Positions 1-11,972 of a stretch of DNA of 64,000 nucleotides are shown piece after piece. The stretch lies in NCBI GenBank assembly GCA_033239525.1, contig BSYO01000038.1, forward strand, positions 5,645,041-5,709,040, given 5' to 3'. How positions within the stretch are numbered: the first letter of the stretch is position 1; every line of letters begins with the position of its first letter. Under the pieces are notes generated by a model. It saw nothing but the letters and a program-made list of their open reading frames with translations. It made no database searches and was not told the origin of the DNA. Position numbers and translations under genes: made by a program. Source of the DNA: Nepenthes gracilis (lineage: Eukaryota; Streptophyta; Magnoliopsida; Caryophyllales; Nepenthaceae).

Positions 1-450
1 GTACATATTAACATTTATTATAGATAATTTATTTACAATGGATTTTAATGAGCATTTATGGTTTGAGTTATTCACAAGGTTAATTTGAATTAGGTCAAAT
101 GCTTGGGGTCCGAGTCGTCACAACCTTTCAGCCGCTACTTACCAATATCTGTCAGCTATAATATTTTGAAAGAGCTTCCCGATTTGTAAAAGATCGTGGT
201 GGAACAAACAAGAAGCTATGGTTTATAATTGATGTAACCTGATTTTCGAAAATTGATTCGAACAAGTCCTTATTCAGTACTTTCCATTCACAAACAGAAA
301 ATAAAACTACAAATCTTCTTAGCTATTTTCCATGATTTTTCAAAGAGTTCCTTTTTCTGAAATTCTCTCCAAACCAGATGGGAATCTATTTTAAAGAAAG
401 TTCTTCTTTCAACTCAACAGATATACTTAAAAGAGTGCTTGCGGGATATG
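1..450. repeat. Duplicated 3' flank of reductase copy 1
   Basis: This flank matches 32659-33108 almost base for base, so the duplication that made the two reductase copies includes at least 450 bp downstream of the stop codon and continues past the left window edge. Around 100-121 it reads like an LTR 3' end (ending GTCGTCACA, repeated near 32780), so the common ancestor may already have carried an old LTR remnant here. No poly(A) tract is visible downstream of the stop on the gene strand. Confidence 0.8.
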
Positions 451-887
451 TTACAGATCATAGTCTCTCCAGAAAGTCTTTCCACAAGAAGGATTAAACA
501 AATCGTTTTTGGCCTTCAAGCTCTCGACGGTCTCTCGGAGGCTTACTTTGAGGGGAATGTAGTCGATACCCAAGCTTTTGGCTCTCTCTTTAGAAACCTC
601 GTATGTCGGCATGAAAGGGTTGCCATCCGAGCACTCAATAGGAAGCCGGAGATCAGGATAAAGCTCATGAAGGATCTTCACGACTTCCGAATAGTGGACG
701 ACGCTTTCAACTAGGCAATGTCTTCCATTAGTCGAAGGAATCTCAAACGCTTGGATATGTGCACTAGCAACATCTCCAACATGCACCCACCCAAGGGCTA
801 GATTTGGATAGGTCTTTGCTCCGCTGATCAATTCTAAAATCGAACCAACACTCGTGTTGAGTGTTGGCTGCAGCAGAGGACCGATGA

Positions 888-3436
888 TGTCACGACCCAG
901 GAACACAATATTCGAGGTTGAAATAAAATCAATAATATATATTCTATTCACCATAATAACCCAAACCGGGCGTGACAATCTGAACACATACAGGATGCAA
1001 TATGATAAACCCCGCACAAGATCTCATCGGACATAAATCCGGACAAAAACAATATAAAAGCTGCCATCCAAATATCGCAAGGGATGTATTCAACATTACA
1101 ATAACTCATTAACATAACGCGATAACTCTAAACATATTCTATACATAGATCAAGGCCCTCATCCGGCCATAGACAAAGCCATAATATATCCTCGAGATTA
1201 GAAATATAATCAATATAAACATCTCGACTCACCGATAATGATCTATCGCATCAGACAACGTCCGAGCTCCATAAGCGTATCCAAGCCACTGGTCTAAAGG
1301 GATAAAACATGAAAACATGAGCCTAGAGCTCAGCAAGTATCAACAATCGTATAAAACGGTACACATAAATCAGAAGCAGGGATATCGCATAGCAATCACG
1401 TAAAACAAAACACAATATCCGTGAAATCCCTGAAAACCGAGGAGATGTCTCTTACTAAATCGTCGTCCGTATTAACTTGTCCCTCTGGGACAAAATCATA
1501 TAAATCACGATCTGGTAAAATCTCATAGACGATATCATATCATATGATCCAAGGTCACATTACAGAAAAACGACCATCACCACATCCGCGTGAGACACAT
1601 ACCGTCATTCGGATCTAAAACTCATAATGCAGAAATCAAGAGAAGACCGCCGGAACTAAAACATAAATCAAAACACGTTCTGGGTTTATCACATCAGTAC
1701 GTACGAGACATTCCTATCGCCCTTCTGTGGGCCAAACCACGTATCTTAAATTGCCGTCCACGTAACACATGCAGAAATACAAAGCATGCACGAAATCGGA
1801 GAACCAAAGATCAATGATACCAACTTCAGGAAGGGTTACCCTCGTCCGATAACCACGGCTATATCGGCTGCGATTTAAGCCAGCAGCTCAAGGCTCGGCT
1901 ACGGTTTAGGCCAGTAGCTCAAGGCCATCCATGTACTCTGTCTCCTATAGATTAGGAACTTGCTCACTATGTTTTACCACCCGCGGCTTTGGGTGTAACA
2001 TCAAGTTTTAGTTATATATTAGGACGTCCGAATATATTAGTTTTCCATCAATTCCTTACGATGGTTCTCAATTAAATACACATGGGGCAGGTCAGCTACA
2101 AAATATCTCAACCTTCCTTCCAGCGGAAGTAGCCTATCATATACGTCCCCGTCGGGAGCGGCGCCACAAATAGCCAATGCGTCGGATCACAAATCGACCC
2201 CTAGGGTCTCGGACCGCCATGGTCCCGTAGTGATCCCACCCTCGGCAGCATGCATGATTAGTGCAAGGCCTGGTTCATGGTTTCATAATATACAAATATA
2301 CAAACATACATATATATCGTCCGGGTGTCCAAAATCCCTCCAAATCATAAATACCAGTACAAAACCACCGCACAACCGATAAAATATACATGCATGCACA
2401 CAATTGATAAATTGGGGGTATATAAAAATACATGCATGTTAGTAAAATCTCCCACAGTAGTCAAAACGTATCAGAAATTAAATCAGACCAAGAATAGAGC
2501 TAGAGGATACTTGCCTTAACATTATACTCTGCAGATCTGAAGAAAGGATGTCCTGAAGCACTCCAATCAAGCCTTTCTCTCTCCTCTGCCGTGTCCCTTC
2601 CTCTCTCCTCCGCGCGCCCCTTCCTCTCTCCTCCGGGGGCAACGCCTCCACGCTGCTGCTGCTGTTGCCGGCTGAATAGGGCGGCCGTCGCCGCCGTTGC
2701 CTCCCATCGTGGCCACCGGGCACCCTCGATGAGCTCTCTCGGCCATTGCGCACACCTCCTCTCTCCTCCGTTCTTCTCTGTGCGCGATTTCTCCCGCCGC
2801 TGCTGCACACGCCGACGCCGCTCCTCTGCCACTGATCCACCACCGCACAGCTTCCCTGGCCGTCATCGACCTCCTTGGCACCACCCAACAGGGTGCCGAC
2901 GCGTTACACGGCCGCCTCTCTCCTCATGCAACTTCTTGCCGTTGATCTCCTCCGCGCACCCACACCGCGCACCACCGTCATGCCGCCTCAGCCAGCGACC
3001 GTCGTAGCTTCACCCGCAACCCTCGTCACTGTCGCCGTCGCCGCTGCCTCTTTCCTCTCCCTTCTCCTCTTCCTCCTCCTTCTCCTTCCTCCCCTGCGAA
3101 CCCTAGCCGCCTCTCTCCTTTCCCCCTCTCTTTCCCCGATTCTTTTCTCCCCCTTTTTTCTTTCTCTTTCTCTTTCTTTTTCTTTTTATTTTTACTTTTA
3201 TATTATTATTATTATCATTATTATTATCATATTATTATCTTTATTATTATTATAATATTTAATTTCAAATTTCAAATCGGATTCAGAACAACAGCACAGG
3301 CGCACCTCGGGCACCGCCCCAAAATTCTGATCGTCTCTGAAAATTTTATAATATTTTAATTTACTTTCACCACGTCCGAAATACCCAAAATCATAATTAA
3401 TATTAAAATAATCCAATCGGGATCCGAAATATTACA
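888..3436 (-). repeat. 3' LTR of the family I element
   Basis: Read on the minus strand, the LTR starts TGTAATATTTCGG at 3436 and ends GTCGTGACA at 888. In transcript order it contains a U3 of about 200 bp, an ATAATA-type microsatellite (about 3205-3260), a GC-rich and pyrimidine/purine-skewed leader (about 2520-3190), a splice-donor-like AAG-GCAAGT at 2514, and a TTTTATCCCTTTAG acceptor-like site at 1294 next to the GCTGAGCTCTAGGCTCA block usual near LTR polyadenylation regions. ORFs in the leader occur on both strands and look like compositional artefacts. Confidence 0.92.
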
Positions 3437-3455
3437 CTCTTCCGTCCTTATAAAA
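3437..3455 (-). other. Polypurine tract region of the family I element
   Basis: On the minus strand the bases just before the left LTR read AAGGACGGAAGAG, a purine-rich primer for plus-strand synthesis. It lies directly before the LTR start TGTAATATT, as expected for the 3' LTR of a minus-strand element. Confidence 0.75.
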
Positions 3456-6400
3456 ATTTCGTCCTCGAAATTTACGCACATCAATCCTTGAGCAGACAAG
3501 GACAATTCTTTCAATCTTAACCTCAATTAAAAGATTCCTCCAAAAGAATCTGATCATTAACACCTGATCTTTTTATCCCAATATCGGAATTAAAATCTCA
3601 ACATAAAATAGCTTCTTGAAATCAGCAATAATTCACACTCGATCACACGCCAATAATCAAACCATATTTCTCTCAACATATATACACAAAACACATCATC
3701 ACGATCTGCCAAACTCGGACAACGCCAATCTCTTGGCCACCTCTCCAATTCGTTGCAAAACCTCAAAAGCCTATCGAACCTTAACCTCAATCCATCATTT
3801 GCCCCCAAAACTAGAAATTCTTATTTTTTTTCAAGACGCTTTCAAAAATATCTGACCACTCTTCTCGATCGTCCACTCAAGCTACAAATCTGATCTCATG
3901 CTTGAATCCTCGAATCAATTCTTGAAACCGATATCTATGAATCCACATGATTTCACTGCGCAACTCTGATCAATCATCTACTTCCAATCGCAAGAATATA
4001 TCTTCCAATTGCAATCAAGGGCTTCAAAATTAGAATATTGTGCAATTTTCTCATCTCGATAATGTGTCGACGACCAAACTCAAGAATGACTTTCTGATCA
4101 GCAAGAAAAGAGCCGACTTCATCAGCTTATCTATCATCATCCAAGATGCCACCAAATTCCTCGCTGTCTAACGTAAACCAAAACAAAATCTCGAAGGCTT
4201 CTTCCTCTTGGCTTCTACTTTTAGGCACAAGACGCATGATCAACTCGCCACCACGCCGATGAAGGATCTTCGACGTTCTTAACAAACTTAGATCACTTTA
4301 GTTCCACAATAACTGCTGACAACCTCAATTGCTCCCTAAGCTTCCATCCGACAATCGAGGCTCTACTTGATTGCGTCCAACTTCATGACCGTTCGAACAA
4401 AAGGAACTTCACTTCTGATCTTCACAAAACCAACTTTCGCAGATAGGAGCTTGCTTCGGAGCCCAATCCTGGCAGGAATTATTCACCGATAACTCTACAA
4501 CTTCTCCGCTCAAAATAAAGACAGAAGACATTGCAGAACAAACTCTTAACGCAACTCTGATCCTAAATAGCATACGCATAGGTTGAGAATGGATTGACCT
4601 ACCTATTCCTTCGTCGACAAATCTCCTTCTACTCCGAGAGATTTTAGACCTATCCAATCGAAGCCGCCACTTTTCCAAAATCATAGGACTTAACAAAACC
4701 TCCAAATAATCAACATCCTCAAACCGAATTTCAAATCAGATTCTCTACCTAAGAATCCCAATCAAATCTTACCACTGAGAGCTACGGATCCACATACTTC
4801 CGCTTTTTCTTATGAAAATATACATAATAAATTCGAAGACTTTTGACCCAAACATTGTCAATGATACTCTCCTTTTCTAAAATGATTTTCTCAAGCCTTT
4901 ATAATCAAATTAAACAACAATTATCTTCATACAAATAATATTTCTAAATCCTCAAAGCAAATACCTCAACTGCTAACTCTAAGTCATAAGTGAAGTAATT
5001 TGATCAAAAATATTCAACCGCCGTAACCCATAGGTAATCACCCGAAAATGCTACATCAGAACACAACCTCAAATCTTCCTCAGGAGCATCACAACCTACC
5101 AAAGATTAACTTGATCAATCCGGGATCGACCAAATTGACATTGTTGGTAATCTGCCCTTCAATTCTAAAAAGCTCTCATTACAATTACTATTCCAATAAA
5201 CACCGATCGTTTCAAAGCCAAACGTCCCACGGACGCTACAATTCTCAAGAAATCATCATCAAATTGCTTAATAAATTCAACTAGACCTAAGAAATCATGC
5301 ATCTTCGCAACAAACGATGGTCCTTCCCCAACCGGCCATCACTTTAATCTTCTGCAAATATACAAGCATGCCATCGAAGAAACAATATGCCCAAAATAAC
5401 ACTACTTCCAACCAAACTCGCATTTCCTTAATTGGGCAAACCAGAAACTACCCTTTACAGCTATGGCACAATCCTCAGACGAAACTCATACTCCACATAA
5501 ATTCTTCGAACAAATCAAAATATCATTAATGAAGCCATCATAAATAGATCAAAATATGGCCGAAAGATTGTAATATTCATAAGACCTACAAAAGATGCCA
5601 ACAAAATCACTAACCCAAAAATATCACCGAAGCTCACAATGGCGGCACCTTTATCTTGAAGGCAACCTCAGGCATATTCTCCCGATAGCCTTAATTGACA
5701 ATACTCCAAGTACAGATCGATTTAGAAAATATCGAGTACCAACCATTGATCAAACAAATCACCTACCAATTCCTAACATTCGCTTATCAAATAATTTATT
5801 TCCCAAAACGAATTAAATTTTAATAATTCATAGATAACCTCATAGATTCATCAGGCTTATCCCAAAAGCATTTAATACCCGCGGCAAGGCACTCTACCAA
5901 TGCCTCATTGACTCTATGCAAGAACCTCGAAATCGATGTCACTCGTGACACAACCTCAGCAATAACCTCAACTACCGACTAAAAGACAATTCAGGCTAAT
6001 CTTCTTATCTAAGAAACAGCCTCGAATTACCATACAATCAGAAAACTTTTTATGACCACATAACGACTCCCAGATGTGGCTACATATGCAAGATAAACTC
6101 GGCACACATTTTCATCAATTAACTTGCAGGCACAATAATATCAATTTGATCACCTCTCGATCAGCTCTTCCTCATACTCGAAATTCACAGCCCAAATTGT
6201 AAATCAGAATATTCTTACCAAAATCGTTTACACTAATGTGGTGACTTGCCAATCAAATCACTCCCAATATCACATTAAAGTCCGATTCATCAAATAAAAT
6301 TAGATCCACAAATCACTGATATCTACAAACCCAGACCGGACATCGGAGTCTACAACTTAACAGATCAAATGTTTACCCATCAGGAGTAAACTTTAACAAG

Positions 6401-7011
6401 GTTCGCTCTAAAAATTGGAAAAATATATCATATTTACATACAATCTCAAAGGCCACAGACTTACTCAAAGGCCACAGACTTATTTCCGTACCTTTTCCAA
6501 CTAAATTCACCTTCTTTACTATCCCAAATGCCAAACAAAGAATGACTCCCAAAATTGCCTCCACAAAAACATATCAAGAAGTGGAATACGGCACTGAAGA
6601 GCCCACCATTGGCTTTCCTCACTCTTCAACTTATGGGTAATAGATAAAACATCTTTTAAACTGTCAAAAACCTCGAACACCTTTTCTACTTTCTGAAGTT
6701 CAATTTAAGCCTCGATTGAGATTAAACATCCCAAAATTTTCAAATCGGCTCACATTTAATCATTCGAAAGACTCTCCATCTTGCCAACAACAAACCATCA
6801 TTCACAAAGCAACCAAACTCTCATCTGGCTGGTGAATCGAACTACCAATTACGTCGCTCACGTGGCTCAACACAGCCAATTAATCGACTTTTCAAGTCAA
6901 ATTTAAATACTTACGACCCAAACTTTCATTCTTCACCAAAGGCTACACTTATCACGCCATATATTTAATCAATTTCTTATCCAAGATGACCCAAAATACC
7001 TCACCTTGTGA
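3437..7011 (-). pseudogene. Decayed gypsy gag-pol interior of the family I element
   Basis: No long ORF remains, but conceptual translation of the minus strand in shifting frames shows gypsy landmarks in the expected order. Around 6330-6200 is the post-protease stretch VDLILFDESDFNVILG, followed by LASHH. Around 5640-5240 is a reverse transcriptase remnant: a degraded AxxxFxxLM, then FINDILICSK (the FIDDIL catalytic box with one Asp changed to Asn), a KCEF-like motif, GHIVSS, and a degraded FLGL-F. Next to the left LTR, the minus strand reads TTTCGAGGACGAAATTTTTATAAGG, the usual 3' end of Tekay-type pol. Gag is shorter than normal, which suggests deletion. The element cannot make its own proteins. 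Confidence 0.75.
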
Positions 7012-7028
7012 CCTTTTCTCTGATACCA
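7012..7028 (-). other. Primer binding site, initiator tRNA-Met type
   Basis: The minus strand reads TGGTATCAGAGAAAAGG four bases inside the right-hand LTR. TGGTATCAGAG is the complement of the 3' end of plant initiator tRNA-Met. This fixes the transcription direction as right to left. Confidence 0.9.
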
Positions 7029-7032
7029 CCAC

Positions 7033-9578
7033 TGTCATGACCCAGGAACACAATATTCACAGGTCGAAATAAAATCAATAATATATATTCTATTCACCAT
7101 AATAACCCAATCTGGGCGTGACAATCCGAACACATACAGGACCCAATATGATAAACCCCGGACAAGATCTCATCAGACATAAATCCAGACAAACACAATG
7201 TACAACCTGCTATCCAAATATCGCAAGGGATGTATTCAACATTACAACAACTCATTAACATAACGCGATAACTCCAAACATATTCTATACATAGATCAAG
7301 GTCCTCATCCGGCCATAGAAAAAACCATAATATATCCTCGAGATTAGAAATAAAACTAATATAAACATCTCGACTCACCGATAAGGATCTGTCGCATCAG
7401 ACAACGTCCGAGCTCTATAAGCGTATCCAAGCCACTGGTCTAAAGGGATAAAATATGAAAATATGAGCCTAGAGCTCAGCAAGTATCAACAATCGTATAA
7501 AACGATACACATAAATCAGAAGCAGGGATATCGCATAGCAATCACGTAAAATAAAACACAATGTCCGTGAAATCCCTGAAAACCGAGGAGATGTCTCTTA
7601 CTAAATCGTCGTCCGTATTAACTCCTCCCCCTGGGACAAAATCATATAAATCATGATCCGGTAAAATCTCATAGACGATATCATATCATATGATCCGAGC
7701 TCACATTACAGAATCGCAACCGTCACCACATCCGCGTGCAACACATACTGTCATCCGGAACTAAAACTCATAATGCAGAAATCAAGATAAGACCGCCGGA
7801 ACTAAAACATAAATCAAAACACGTTTCGGGTTTATCACATCAGTACGTACGAGACATTCCTATCGCCGATCCGTGGGCCAAACCACGTATCCCAAATCGC
7901 CGTCCTCGCAACACATGCAGAAATACAAAGCATGCACGAAATCGGAGAACCAAAGATCAATGATACAAACTTGAGGAAGGGTTACCCTCCTCCGGTAACC
8001 ACGGCTATATCGGCTGCGATTTAAGCCAGCAGCTCAAGGCTCGGCTACTGTTTAGGCCAGTAGCTCAAGGACATCCATGTACTCTGTCTCCCATAGATTA
8101 GGAACTTGCTCACTATGTTTTACCACCCGTAGTTTTGGGTGAAACCTCAAGTTTTAGTTATATATTAGGACATCGGAATATATTAGTTTTCCGTCAATTC
8201 CTTACGATGGTTCTCAATTAAATACACAGTGGGGCAGGTCAGCTACAAAATATCTCAGCCTTCCTTCCGGCAGAAGTAGCCTATCATATACGTCCCCGTC
8301 GGGAGCGGCGCCACAAATAGCCAACGCCTCGGATCACAAATCGACCCCTAGGGTCTCGGACCGCCATGGTCCCGTAGTGATCCCACCCTCGGCAGCATGC
8401 ATGATTAGTGCAAGGCCTAGTTCATGGTTCCCCAATATACGGATACATAAACATACATATATATCGTTCGGGTGTCCAAAATCCCTCCAAATCATAAATA
8501 CCAGTACAAAACCACCGCACAACCGATAAAATATACATGCATGTACACAATTGATAAATTGGGGGTATATAAAAATACATGCATGTTAGTAAAATCTCCC
8601 ACAGTAGTCAAAAAGTATCAGAAATTAAATCAGACCAAGAATAGGGCTAGAGGATACTTGCCTTAACATTATACTCTGCAGATCTGAAGAAAGGATGTCC
8701 TGAAGCACTCCAATCGAGCCTTTCTCTCTCCTCTGTCGCCTCCCTTCCTCTCTCCTCTGTGCGCCCCTTCCTCTCTCCTCCGGGCGCACCGCCTCCGCGC
8801 TGCTGCTGCTGCAGGCCAAATAGGGCGGCCGTCGCTGCCATTGCCTCCCATCGTGGCCACCGGGCACCCCCGACAAGCTCTCTCGGCCATCGCGCAGGCC
8901 TCCTCTCTCCTCCGTTCTTCTTTGCACACGATTTCTCCCGCCGCTGCTACACATGCCGACGCCGCTCCTCTGCCACCGATCCACCACCGCACAGCTTGCT
9001 TGGCCGTCATCGACCTCCTCGGCACCACCTAGCCGGTGCTGACGCCGTTACACGGCCGCCTATCTCCTCACGCAACTTCTCGCCGTTGATCTCCTCCGCG
9101 CACTAACACCGCGCACCACCGTCGTGCCACCTCAGCCAGCGACCGTCGCGGCTTCACCCGCAACCTTCGTCACTGTCGCCGCCGCCGCCGCCTCCTTCCT
9201 CTCCCTTCTCCTTTTCCTCCTCCTTCTCCTTCCTCGTCTGCGAACCCTAGCCACCTCTCTCCTTTCCCCCTCTCTTTCCCCGATTCTCTTCTCCCCCTTT
9301 TTTCTTTTTCTTTCTTTTTTCTTTTTCTTTTTACTTTTACTTTTATATTATTATTATTATTATATTATTATTATTATTATCTTTATTATTATTATAGTCT
9401 TTAATTTTAAATTTCAAATCGGATTCGGAACAACAGCATAGGCGCACCTCGGGCACCGCCCCAAAATTCTAATCGTCTTTGAAAATTTTATAATATTTTA
9501 ATTTACTTTCACCACGTCTGAAATACCCAAAATCATAATTAATATTAAAATAATCCAATCGGGATCCGAAATATTACA
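7033..9578 (-). repeat. 5' LTR of the family I element
   Basis: This is a direct repeat of 888-3436, with plus-strand boundaries TGTCATGACCC and CGAAATATTACA. It carries the same microsatellite (about 9345-9398), GC-rich leader (about 8670-9250), GC-type donor (about 8661) and TTTAG acceptor-like site (about 7441). It also separates the two exon blocks of reductase copy 1. Confidence 0.92.
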
Positions 9579-10179
9579 GATGACCACTGCCCGGTTTATT
9601 ATGACCATATTGATACCTCTTTCTTTGGCAAGTTTCCAAGCAGCCTCCTCAGCCAGAGTCTTTGCGAGCAAATACCACATCTTTGCTTCTTTGCATACCT
9701 CAGGGTCAAAAAACCAGCTCTCATCGACAACCACCTCAGGAGTTTGAGGCCTTCCGTTGTATTCGACGGCAGCCACTGAGGATGTCAAAACCACTCTTTT
9801 GATGGATGCAAATTTTGCACAGGAACTAAGGATGTTAAGCGTGCCCTTTACTATCGGATCGAGTAACTCTTCCTGCGAATCTTTAACATGAACAGTCACT
9901 GGGGATGCAGTATGAAAAACACCTTCACAACCATCAACAGCAGAGTCGAAGGAACCGTCCTCCAAAAGGTTGGCTTTGAACAGCTGAAGTCTTTTGTTAG
10001 CTCCATCGAGTGCGAGCAGGTGCTTTGTTTTCCTGGGATCGCTGAGGTCGCATATAGTGGCTTTGATGATGTAGACGTGGAGAAGCAAGAGCTTGACAAG
10101 CCATGAATCGATGTAGCCGGACGTGCCTGTGACGCACACTGCCTTCTTCCCTTCTCTGCTCATCTTCTCATGTGCCTCT

Positions 10180-10952
10180 TGTTGGGGTCACTCCCTTTGT
10201 GGTGTTTGGTCTGCGGACATGACGAGGAAAAGGATGCGGACTTTTGGAGTGGTCTGAGAAGCCTGTCAAAATGGATAAGGACCAGCTAGATGAGTCATGT
10301 CCAAGAGGTAGCTGAGGACATGGACGAGGACTCTGAAAGCCTAGGCGTTGACTCTCTCACTCCATAGGTCTGCTGTGGCCGCATTTGTAGGTAGGCAGTT
10401 GACCCACCCTGATTGAAAGTTTGAGGCGGCTACAACTTCCAATGGGTGTCTTGCCTGCCACTCTACTCGCCGGGCGTGCGCCTGCTGTGATAGGACTAGG
10501 AGGCGTTGTCCTGCCACCCTACTGCTAGGGTGGCTGGCCGACTACTAGGCCTCTTGTGTATATATATATGTAAATATATGCTTGTGCCCTTGCTGAAATG
10601 TGTGTGAGTGCAATCACTTGGAGTGAACATTGAGAGAGTTGTGGGCAAGCCTTTGTTGTAAAGATAGAGAGAGAGATACTTTTTTAGAGAGAGATTGAGA
10701 GATATATACTTGTGATTATTTTTCTTTGTTTGGGCTTGTATGGCTAACATTCTTGTAAATAATCAACTGTTTATAGTATATTCTTTTGTAGTTTTTTCCT
10801 TTGTTAAAGAAGGATCTTTCCACGTTAAAATCTCGTGCGTGTTCTCTCATTTATTTTATCTCTACTGTTGGCCGTCAGTCCGAGAGGTCATCTCTGTTGC
10901 CGTTCGAGCGGTTTGTCCGAGTGGTCACCATGTCTTCCGTTTTGCGCCAACA
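10180..10952 (+). repeat. 5' LTR of copia 1
   Basis: The 773-bp LTR runs TGTTGGGGTCACTCC to GCGCCAACA. A TATA-like tract (TGTATATATATATG) lies near 10556-10572. TTGACC/TTGACT boxes that could bind WRKY factors occur at about 10348 and 10399. Confidence 0.9.
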
Positions 10953-10970
10953 AGTGGCATCAAAGACGTG
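10953..10970 (+). other. Degraded primer binding site of copia 1
   Basis: The bases after the 5' LTR read AGTGGCATCAAAGAC. They match the initiator tRNA-Met PBS (TGGTATCAGAGC) with a few substitutions. Confidence 0.7.
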
Positions 10971-11003
10971 GTTATTTTAACGGTGACCTTGTTGCTGGCT
11001 GCT

Positions 11004-11972
11004 ATGGAGGTCGGGAGCAAAATAACTTGCTTAAACGGAACAACTTTTGACCTTTGGTAGAGCAAGATCTCGGACTTGCACTTTGTGAAGTACATCCACA
11101 ATCCGATTTTTGCCAAACAAAAGCCGGCGGCAAAATCGGACGAGGAGTGGGTGTTGGAGCACAAGCAAGTGTGCGGTTACATCTGACAGTTTGTGGACGA
11201 TAACATGTACAACCACGTTCGGGGAGAAATGAATGCGAAGGTGCTCTGGGAGAAATTACAAAAGCTATACGCCTCCAAGACTGGCAATAACAAAATCTTT
11301 TACTTGATGAAGCTTATGCAGATTTGGTACAAGGACGGCTCATTTGTCACTGACCACCTGAACGAATTTTAGGGCTGCGTTGATCACCTGAGTTGCATGG
11401 GGATCAAATTTGGGGATGAGGTGCTCGGACTCTGGCTCCTAGAAACCCTCCCGGAGTCATGGGAGGTCATGAGGATCACCATTGCCAACACAGCTCCTGA
11501 CGGCATGGTGACTTTGGAGATGGCTAAAGGAGCTGTGCTGAACGAGGTGATGAGATGGCGGTCTCAGGGTACGTCCCCCTCTCAACACTCCGAGGTTCTT
11601 GTTACCGAATCAAGAGGAAGGAGCCGAGGACGTGGCCCAAAGTCTGAAGACAAAGGGCAGAGTAAGTCACGTTCTCGGTACCAGAACATGGAGTGCCATC
11701 ATTGTGGTAAGAGGGGCCACATCAAGAGGTTTTGTTACAAGTGGAAGTGTGAAAACGCTGGAAAAGATAGGGGTGAAAAGGGACATGGTGAGGAAGATTC
11801 CTTGGTCTCTGTTGTCACAGGAGGTGACCTCTTTTTGGCCTGTGTGAGTCGAGGACTCTTAACTGGGGCTGAACAGGCCTCTAACTGGGTGGTGGATTCT
11901 GGCGCATCCATACATGCCACCTCCAGGAGAGAGTTGTTCCCTATTGACACTCTAGTGCCCCCGGAGTGTTGA
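11004..11972 (+). pseudogene. copia 1 gag and protease
   Basis: The reading frame opens at ATG 11004 and continues through three premature stops (about 11058, 11185 and 11371) before a clean stretch from 11397. It encodes a UBN2-type copia gag and a zinc knuckle CHHCGKRGHIKRFC at about 11694-11736 (CX2CX4HX4C, complete), followed by a basic and acidic linker and the aspartic protease start WVVDSGAS near 11890-11910. The frame then ends about 20 codons later and the rest of the protease continues in another frame. The intact knuckle and DSG triad show that it derives from a once-functional element. Confidence 0.88.

Larger units (their letters stand above)
888..9578 (-). mobile_element. Complete Tekay/Del-like Ty3/gypsy LTR retrotransposon (family I) inserted in reductase copy 1
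   Basis: The element has two direct LTRs (888-3436 and 7033-9578, about 2.55 kb each) and an exact 5-bp target duplication GATGA at 883-887 and 9579-9583. On the minus strand each LTR begins TGTAATATTTCGG and ends GTGACA or ATGACA. A PBS complementary to initiator tRNA-Met follows the upstream (right-hand) LTR, and a purine-rich tract precedes the left-hand one, so the element is transcribed right to left. The 3.6-kb interior holds only decayed gag-pol. In the first 300 aligned LTR bases I count roughly 20 differences by eye (about 7%), so the insertion is not recent. A third LTR of this family starts at 61799. Confidence 0.93.
451..10163 (-). pseudogene. Cinnamoyl-CoA reductase-like (SDR) gene, copy 1, split by an LTR retrotransposon
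   Basis: The gene reads on the minus strand in two blocks, 10163-9584 (start ATG at 10161-10163, about 193 residues) and 887-451 (about 145 residues, ending WRDYDL-stop). Between them lies a complete LTR element with a GATGA target duplication. Without the insertion the two blocks join in frame within the [14 protein letters not shown] motif and match copy 2 along its length with no other break, so the insertion seems to be the only inactivating lesion. The NADP-binding TGTSG motif near residue 12, the TSS serine, the YLLAK Tyr-Lys pair and the LGWVHV-DVA-AH motif typical of CCR/phenylacetaldehyde reductase-like extended SDRs are all present. Here the TGxxG glycine is kept, unlike in copy 2. 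No intron is visible, although this family normally has several. Substrate cannot be assigned. Confidence 0.88.

Noticed and set aside
439..1036. Plus-strand frames opposite the reductase 3' block (also 33097-33709)
   Set aside because: Shadows of the minus-strand reductase, which shows family motifs over its whole length.
2478..3255. Overlapping open frames of 60-140 residues on both strands, Arg/Glu-rich one way and Pro/Ser/Leu-rich the other
   Set aside because: They lie in the GC-rich leader of the family I LTR, recur at 8625-9441 in the other LTR with different lengths, and show no domain.
7012..7028. tRNA-Met-like sequences here and at 34573, 50120 and 52537
   Set aside because: Only the 3' acceptor complement is present, next to LTR ends: these are primer binding sites, not tRNA genes.
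10740..11060. A 106-residue frame bridging the copia 1 LTR and gag start
   Set aside because: Most of it is LTR sequence; the true gag start is inside it at 11004. The matching stretch of the 3' LTR (15551-15775) has diverged.
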